From: Acidobacteriota bacterium
GTDB lineage: Bacteria > Acidobacteriota > UBA890
Length of the DNA: 6,732 nucleotides
Assembly: GCA_030609765.1 (NCBI GenBank)
Contig: JAUWTE010000175.1
Span: forward strand, 1 to 6,732
Direction of reading: 5' to 3'
In this document: positions 1 through 3,709 of the stretch, one piece after another
Layout of the letters: each line of letters opens with the position of its first letter
Position numbering within the stretch: the first letter of the stretch is position 1
Translations under genes and position numbers: made by a program
Notes under the pieces: model-generated
The model's database searches: none
The model's input: only the letters and a program-made list of their open reading frames with translations
What the model was told of the DNA's origin: nothing

Positions 1-67
1 CAAACCCAAAGTATCGCTCGTGGGTGGGCCCCCCCCCCGTCACGGGTGAGCGCGCGGGTGAACCGGC

Positions 68-97
68 GGGCCCCCACCCGCCACGGGCGGGGGGCCC
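68..97 (-). terminator. GC-rich bulged hairpin, possible 3'-end structure
   Basis: GGGCCC (68-73) pairs with GGGCCC (92-97), and CCCGCC (77-82) pairs with GGCGGG (86-91). The loop is ACG and CCA (74-76) is a 3-nt bulge, giving 12 bp of pure G-C pairing. It lies about 95 nt beyond the stop codon of the minus-strand gene. No T-run follows on the minus strand, so it is not a canonical intrinsic terminator. It could be a T-less terminator, a barrier to 3' exonucleases, or simply a product of the base composition. Confidence 0.3.
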
Positions 98-143
98 ACG
101 GCAGGTGGCGGGAGAAGACATCCTGCGATTGCTCAGGGGCGAG

Positions 144-170
144 CTGACGCTAGCGGTCGAGCAGCGTCAG
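144..170 (-). terminator. 8-bp perfect stem-loop just past the minus-strand stop
   Basis: CTGACGCT (144-151) is the exact reverse complement of AGCGTCAG (163-170), with an 11-nt loop. It begins 22 nt after the TGA of the Gly/Trp-rich gene, where a terminator is expected. The minus-strand sequence after the stem is C-rich and has no T-run, so a Rho-independent call is weak. It may instead stabilise the mRNA 3' end. Confidence 0.35.
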
Positions 171-192
171 AACGGCCGGCCTGCGGTCGTGG

Positions 193-1668
193 TCAAGGAG
201 TCGTAGAGCCGCCTGGCTTGGCGCCGCCCTTGGGCTTGGCCGTCCGGGCACCGCTGCTACTGCTGGACCCGCTGCCTCCGCTGGCACTGCTGGCCCTGCC
301 GCTGCTGAAGCCCTTGGAGCTCACTGTAGATCTCCCGGACGAACCCCTCGAGCTGCCCAGAGCTGCTCCTAAGCTCCTCCAGAAGCCCGGAGTGCTGGAG
401 CCTACGGCACCTCCACTACCACCACTACCACCACCGGAGCCTCCACCTCGTCTCACGGCGCTGCGGCTGCTACCGCCACTCCTACCGCCACCCCCGTAGG
501 GAGTGGCAGCCGGGCGAGCCCGCGCATAGCCCTGGTTGTTGATCACCCTGCCGCCATAGACGCTGCCGTAGCGAGGTACGGAGGAACGGTAGCGGTAGGA
601 GGGATAACGACCCCAACCACTGCCACGCCACGGAGACCAACCGAACGGATAGTAGGCGTTATAGCCCCAGCCAGCACCCCAACCCCAACTCCCATAGCCC
701 CAACCCCACGGGTAGTAGAAGGAGGGAAAGCCGAGGTACACGGAGGAGTAGTAGGGCGGCTGATAGATGACCCTCGGGCCAACGGGACTAGGCGCTACGC
801 CCCCGATGGCGGTGTTTTCGACCACGAAGTAGTCCGGGTAGGACTGTGCCACTAGCAGATCGATAACGGTCGTAGGTAGGCCGCTGTCAGCAAGGGCGTT
901 GAGGGCATTCGAATCGATGGGGAAGCTGGCTTGGGTCTCGACTACCAGCGCCTCGATCGCCTCGACAGGCACCCAATCCTTGGCTTCGAGCAGGTCATCG
1001 ATGTCGAGCGGTGTGGCCGCGGCCGCGCGTTCGCGCGCCGCCAGCAGAAGCTGGCGATCGCTCAGCGCCACCGCGCCGAGCTCGCGTGCCTTGCTGTCAT
1101 TGACCCGACGGTAGCGCTGCACGACCAGCTCACGGTGCATGCGGTCATCCAGGAAGATGGACTGGATATCGAGCCAAGTGTTGCCGGAAACCAGCAGGCT
1201 GACTCCTGCCGTAACCTGCGAGAGACCGTCGTCACAGGTCATTTCGCTATTGGTAAAGAGGCGATGGCCGTCGGCCGACCACTGCGCCGTCTGACGTCCA
1301 TCACAGTCGTTTTCCACGTGGCGCCGCCGGCTGCCGTCGGCGACTACCGACTCCTCGAAAACAACCCGGCCATCCAGGAAGGTGACCACACGCACACCCG
1401 GCGCATCAGAGCGAGGGATGATGCAAACATTCAGGGTGCCGACAGACTCCACCGTCTGGGAGTCGATCGTGTCGGCGATCATCTCCCAACAACCGGCCCA
1501 CGGGAGCCAGCGAGGGTCGACGCGGAGCGCCGTCTGGGAGGTTTCCTGGGAGCTTGCTTCTTGCGCATCCAGGGCGGGCGCGGCGAAGGCGCTCGCAGTT
1601 CCGATGACCGCCAGGATCGCCAGTGCGGAGACGCCCAGCCTAATTTTGCCAGCGGATCGATTTCGCAT
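193..1668 (-). CDS. Secreted Gly/Trp-rich protein of unknown function
   Basis: I do not recognise the family. With the chosen start the protein has 491 residues. Residues 1 to about 27-29 form a signal peptide: Arg/Lys-rich start, hydrophobic core LGVSALAILAVIG, then Ala-x-Ala sites (ASA, AFA). Residues about 45-190 look beta-rich and carry four cysteines (60, 82, 122, 145) that could form two disulfides outside the cytoplasm. Residues about 205-275 look helical. Residues about 300-360 are packed with Tyr, Trp, Gly and Pro (PWGWGYGSWGWG). The last 90 or so are low-complexity Gly/Ser/Arg, interrupted by GFWRSLGAALG (428-438). There are two possible starts. ATG at 1674 sits only 2 nt from the AAGGAG at 1677-1682, while ATG at 1668 has 8 nt, so I chose 1668. 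It follows the beta-barrel gene by 72 bp on the same strand, probably in one transcript. An envelope or cell-surface role is inferred from the signal peptide and neighbour. Confidence 0.85.
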   Translation of the reverse strand: MRNRSAGKIRLGVSALAILAVIGTASAFAAPALDAQEASSQETSQTALRVDPRWLPWAGCWEMIADTIDSQTVESVGTLNVCIIPRSDAPGVRVVTFLDGRVVFEESVVADGSRRRHVENDCDGRQTAQWSADGHRLFTNSEMTCDDGLSQVTAGVSLLVSGNTWLDIQSIFLDDRMHRELVVQRYRRVNDSKARELGAVALSDRQLLLAARERAAAATPLDIDDLLEAKDWVPVEAIEALVVETQASFPIDSNALNALADSGLPTTVIDLLVAQSYPDYFVVENTAIGGVAPSPVGPRVIYQPPYYSSVYLGFPSFYYPWGWGYGSWGWGAGWGYNAYYPFGWSPWRGSGWGRYPSYRYRSSVPRYGSVYGGRVINNQGYARARPAATPYGGGGRSGGSSRSAVRRGGGSGGGSGGSGGAVGSSTPGFWRSLGAALGSSRGSSGRSTVSSKGFSSGRASSASGGSGSSSSSGARTAKPKGGAKPGGSTTP

Positions 1669-1676
1669 CGTCATCT

Positions 1677-1682
1677 CTCCTT
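1677..1682 (-). promoter_or_regulatory. Ribosome binding site that decides the start of the Gly/Trp-rich gene
   Basis: On the minus strand the sequence reads AAGGAG. The spacing is 8 nt to the ATG at 1668 and only 2 nt to the ATG at 1674, which favours the inner start. The protein differs by only two residues. Confidence 0.6.
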
Positions 1683-1740
1683 GCCCTGCTTGCTGCTGCT
1701 TCTCACCTTGAGCATAACGTAGCGCATCGGAAGTCTGTAC

Positions 1741-2607
1741 TCAGAAGCGGAAGTTGACACCGAATGAAAGCCGCAGGCCCGACAAATCGATGGGGTCGAA
1801 GCCGGCGAAGGCGGGCGCCAGGGTCCCGCTGGCCCAAGCGTATTCGACCTGTGCCATCAGGCCGACGCTCTTGGACAGCGAGAAGTCGACGCCTCCAAAG
1901 ACGCCCAGAGTCGGAGCCCATCCATTCGAGAGGAACTCCTCGTAGAAGATTGTCAGGTCCGTGTAGTCGACGAAGTCGCCGAACTGATAGACCTCCCACC
2001 AGGTGAATCCTCCGCCAACGCCGGCGTAGGGCACGACTTTGGAGGGGACCCATGAGTAGCTGCCAATCTGCTTACCTCGAGGGATGAGGTTGAATCGCAG
2101 CTTGACGTACATGGGCGCCTGGCGGAACTGGGTCTGCTGGGTGATCGGTGCGCCAAACTCGTCGACGAAGAACCGGTCCTCGGAAGCGGCTGTGGTGGTG
2201 AGGTACTCGAAGCCGTAGATGAGCTCAACGCGAGGTGTGATGACCCAACCAAAGTCCACACCGAAGAGCCCCTGGTTGAAGTCACTCTTCTCCAGGGTCA
2301 AGTTCTCGATGTAGAAGGTGTAAATGTCACTGTTGGCACTGGTGAGGCTGTAGCCGCCGCGAACCGCGAACCAGCCACCAACCGGAGTAAAGCGAAAATC
2401 GGGTGGGGCCTGGGCGGTGCCGCGTGCGGGAGGGTCGTCCGCTAGGGGCGGGTCATCAGCAGCTGCGGCGAACGCCGGCTGAGGAGCCGACAGTAACGCG
2501 ATGATCGCCACCAGGCTGATCGTCGTCCAGAGACCGGCTGTCGCCCGGCGGTTGATGCGAATTGGGAGGGACACTCGAGGGCGGCAGAAACTGGTTGGGT
2601 TGCGCAT
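1741..2607 (-). CDS. Outer-membrane beta-barrel protein (OmpW/OmpA-like porin-fold family)
   Basis: The 288-residue precursor probably forms a small outer-membrane beta-barrel. Residues 1-47 are a long signal peptide: Arg-rich start (RPRVSLPIRINRRA), hydrophobic stretch LVAIIALLSA, cleavage near PAFA. An Asp/Pro-rich linker (50-70) follows. After it come amphipathic strands with alternating aromatic residues (FRFTPVGGWFAVRGGYS, GLFGVDFGWVITPRVELIYGFEY, PMYVKLRFNLIP, VPYAGVGGGFTWWEVY, PTLGVFGGVDFSLS, VGLMAQVEYAWA). The chain ends in LRLSFGVNFRF with a terminal Phe, the usual signal for the BAM assembly machinery. I chose the ATG at 2607 because a GGAGGT lies 6 nt upstream and the signal peptide begins there. 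An upstream in-frame ATG at 2742 would add 45 residues that do not fit a signal peptide. The substrate or role is not readable: it could be a small porin, an adhesion protein or a structural barrel. It is probably co-transcribed with the secreted gene downstream. Confidence 0.85.
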   Translation of the reverse strand: MRNPTSFCRPRVSLPIRINRRATAGLWTTISLVAIIALLSAPQPAFAAAADDPPLADDPPARGTAQAPPDFRFTPVGGWFAVRGGYSLTSANSDIYTFYIENLTLEKSDFNQGLFGVDFGWVITPRVELIYGFEYLTTTAASEDRFFVDEFGAPITQQTQFRQAPMYVKLRFNLIPRGKQIGSYSWVPSKVVPYAGVGGGFTWWEVYQFGDFVDYTDLTIFYEEFLSNGWAPTLGVFGGVDFSLSKSVGLMAQVEYAWASGTLAPAFAGFDPIDLSGLRLSFGVNFRF

Positions 2608-2613
2608 TGCTCT

Positions 2614-2619
2614 ACCTCC
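2614..2619 (-). promoter_or_regulatory. Strong Shine-Dalgarno of the beta-barrel gene
   Basis: The minus strand reads GGAGGT, ending 6 nt before the ATG at 2607. This is near-ideal and rules in favour of that start over the longer in-frame ATG at 2742. Confidence 0.8.
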
Positions 2620-2750
2620 ATCTGTGCGGCTGTGGAAGCCCAATTCGTCGGGGCCTGTAAATTGTCTGTCGTAGAGATTCAATGCAAGGCATGTGCCCGT
2701 TCTGCCACAGCGCGTTTTTTTCCTCCAGGCAACTGCACTCACTGCGGCTC

Positions 2751-2771
2751 AATCCTTGCCAGGCTTGGATT
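2751..2771. repeat. Imperfect 21-bp palindrome
   Basis: AATCC-TT-GCC-A-GGC-TT-GGATT: the outer five and inner three positions of each arm are complementary, and only the TT/TT pairs break symmetry. The shape suits a dimeric regulator, and it lies about 145 bp upstream of the beta-barrel start. A role as an operator is inference only. Confidence 0.35.
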
Positions 2772-2800
2772 AGCGCCGATTTCGGATGTGGCATTCAGGG

Positions 2801-2812
2801 GCCTGATCAGGC
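2801..2812. repeat. Perfect 12-bp palindrome, possible operator
   Basis: GCCTGATCAGGC equals its own reverse complement over all 12 positions. It lies in the divergent region about 195 bp upstream of the beta-barrel start and 270 bp upstream of the carD promoter. Chance occurrence is possible. It is a candidate protein-binding site, not an assigned one. Confidence 0.35.
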
Positions 2813-2903
2813 GCGGTCAGAAGCTGCGCCCGCTGTGCAACTCTGTTGGTGACGTTCGGCGGACATCGGATGTCGGCTGGGCGACAGTGAGGAGCGGCAG
2901 GCA

Positions 2904-2921
2904 CTGACCGCCCACGGTCGG
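2904..2921. repeat. Short stem-loop
   Basis: GACCG (2906-2910) pairs with CGGTC (2915-2919) around a CCCA loop, extended by one T-G and one C-G pair. It is the first of a chain of stem-loops running towards the carD promoter. Confidence 0.35.
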
Positions 2922-2930
2922 CAGCTTATC

Positions 2931-2954
2931 CGTTTACCTACCGTAGGGTAACCG
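2931..2954. repeat. Hairpin with one bulge and one mismatch
   Basis: CGTTTACCTA (2931-2940) folds onto TAGGGTAACCG (2944-2954) with a CCG loop. Nine of the ten left-arm bases pair, with one bulged G and one T/C mismatch. It could be an operator half-site pair or part of a structured RNA. No T-run follows. Confidence 0.35.
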
Positions 2955-3000
2955 ATTCGTGCCTGCTGGGTCCGATCCCGCGGCGGTTCGATACGTCTCC

Positions 3001-3036
3001 TATGGTGCCCCAGGGAGGCGTGCCTGGCCCACCATA
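3001..3036. repeat. 36-bp inverted repeat upstream of carD
   Basis: TATGGTG (3001-3007) pairs with CACCATA (3030-3036), and CCAGG (3010-3014) pairs with CCTGG (3023-3027). A symmetric CC/CC internal loop separates them and the terminal loop is 8 nt, giving twelve base pairs in all. It ends 46 bp before the -35 element of the carD promoter. It is the strongest inverted repeat in the region and could be an operator or an RNA hairpin. The short TTTC after it is too weak to call a terminator. Confidence 0.45.
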
Positions 3037-3076
3037 TTTCCGGCAAACGTAGAACTGGCTTGGGTTTCAGCGGAAA
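3037..3076. repeat. Inverted repeat abutting the carD -35 region
   Basis: TTTCCG (3037-3042) pairs with CGGAAA (3071-3076), and AAAC (3045-3048) pairs with GTTT (3064-3067), with a 15-nt loop. It starts at the base after the 3001-3036 repeat and ends 6 bp before the -35 box, so a protein bound here could affect RNA polymerase access. This is inference from position. Confidence 0.35.
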
Positions 3077-3082
3077 CGCATG

Positions 3083-3111
3083 TTGACTTCCATGATGTTT
3101 CGGAGTATCCT
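3083..3111 (+). promoter_or_regulatory. Sigma-70-type promoter of carD
   Basis: TTGACT (3083-3088, 5 of 6 to the -35 consensus) and TATCCT (3106-3111, 4 of 6 to the -10 consensus) are separated by exactly 17 bp. Transcription would start near 3118 and leave a leader of about 58 nt before the TTG start of carD. The ATG codons at 3080, 3092 and 3095 are in frame with carD but lie at or upstream of the -10 box, so they cannot be translated from this promoter. Confidence 0.6.
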
Positions 3112-3165
3112 TAACAGGTCAGTACGCTCCATCTCTCTATTTTTCGCCATCTACTCATTCAACTT

Positions 3166-3171
3166 GGGGGG
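3166..3171 (+). promoter_or_regulatory. G-rich ribosome binding site of carD
   Basis: GGGGGG lies 4 nt before the TTG at 3176. It supports the TTG as the real start where the family's N-terminal sequence begins. Confidence 0.5.
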
Positions 3172-3175
3172 TATC

Positions 3176-3697
3176 TTGCGCTTCGCTGTAGGCGACAAGG
3201 TTGTATACCCGAATCACGGCGTCGGAATCATCGAGGAGATTCGCATGCGACAGATCGTCGGGGCGGAGCAGGAGTTCTATCACCTGCGAATCTTCTCCAA
3301 CGAGACCACGGTCATGGTACCGGTGGGCAACTCGCGTACCGTCGGACTCCGCAAACTGTTCGACAAGAAGCAGATCACCGAGCTCTTCGAGCACCTGCGC
3401 AGTCCGGAGATTGACAGCTATTCGAACTGGAAGGGCCGTTACAAGGAGAACGCAGAAAAGATGCGTTCCGGCCATCTGTTCGACATGGCCGACGTCCTGA
3501 AGAACCTAGTCAATCTTTCGAAGCGGAAGGCGCTCTCGTATCGCGAGAAGCAGATGTACGAGAAGGCCAAGTACCTGATCGTTTCGGAGATCGCCATTGT
3601 CGAGAGCGCTGACGAGAGCGGCGTGCAGGAGAGGATCGACGAAGCGCTCGAGATAGCGATCAGCGCCAGGAAGAAGAAAAAGAAGAAATCAGCCTAG
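3176..3697 (+). CDS. carD: CarD/CdnL-family RNA polymerase-binding transcription regulator
   Basis: CarD/CdnL proteins bind the RNA polymerase beta subunit and stabilise or tune the open complex at many promoters, notably rRNA promoters. With the TTG start the protein has 173 residues, close to the usual 160-170. Residues 1 to about 60 are the Tudor-like polymerase-interacting domain (RFAVGDKVVYPNHGVGIIEEI, then FYHLRI and the VMVPVGN strand). Residues about 65-165 are the helical DNA-binding domain, with NWKGRYKENAEKMRSG around Trp85. A Trp here is known in the family to wedge into the minor groove at the upstream edge of the -10 bubble. The chain ends in six Lys and Ser-Ala. A longer frame reaches ATG 3080, but that ATG is upstream of the promoter's -35 box and adds 32 residues foreign to the family, so I prefer TTG 3176. 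The permease gene starts 12 nt after the stop, so the two are probably one operon. Confidence 0.92.
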   Translation: MRFAVGDKVVYPNHGVGIIEEIRMRQIVGAEQEFYHLRIFSNETTVMVPVGNSRTVGLRKLFDKKQITELFEHLRSPEIDSYSNWKGRYKENAEKMRSGHLFDMADVLKNLVNLSKRKALSYREKQMYEKAKYLIVSEIAIVESADESGVQERIDEALEIAISARKKKKKKSA

Positions 3698-3709
3698 GGG
3701 TTCGGGTAC

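Larger units (their letters stand above)
1..192. other. Non-coding GC-rich flank with two hairpins and a C10 run
   Basis: No convincing gene is visible here. A 60-codon frame on the plus strand (24-206) is rich in Pro/Gly/Arg, shows no domain and overlaps the end of the minus-strand gene, so I treat it as chance. The stretch contains a run of ten C (29-38), a perfect 8-bp inverted repeat (144-151 with 163-170) and a very GC-rich bulged hairpin (68-97). All lie 3' of the minus-strand gene that ends at 193, so they most likely belong to its 3' end. The C10 run is also a place where base calls may be unreliable. Confidence 0.5.
2608..3082. other. Divergent intergenic region rich in inverted repeats
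   Basis: This 475-bp stretch separates the minus-strand beta-barrel gene from the plus-strand carD unit. I see no convincing gene. Inverted repeats visible here: 2751-2771 (imperfect 21-bp palindrome), 2801-2812 (perfect GCCTGATCAGGC), 2904-2921, 2931-2954, 3001-3036 and 3037-3076. A plus-strand frame at 2632-2907 (GTG start, 91 codons) carries a C-x2-C-x13-C-x2-C pattern, but it has mixed third-position use unlike the neighbouring genes and no ribosome binding site. I could not identify a strong promoter for the minus-strand pair, although it should lie here. Confidence 0.6.

Noticed and set aside
218..499. Leu/Pro-rich plus-strand frame
   Set aside because: It is the complement of the low-complexity Gly/Ser/Arg tail. 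The Leu/Pro richness follows directly from that base composition and does not indicate a membrane protein.
931..1722. 263-codon plus-strand frame antisense to the secreted-protein gene
   Set aside because: It lies almost entirely opposite a gene with a clear signal peptide, ribosome site and structured composition. Its translation shows no domain and is rich in Arg/His, as usual for antisense frames in GC-rich DNA.
2654..2682. Possible promoter of the beta-barrel gene on the minus strand (TTGAAT, 17 bp, TACAGG)
   Set aside because: The position is sensible but only 4 of 6 and 3 of 6 consensus bases match, which is not better than chance in this stretch.
2976..3000. tRNA-like GGTTCGATA reminiscent of a T-arm
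   Set aside because: The flanking bases do not form a T stem, and no acceptor, D or anticodon arm can be found around it.
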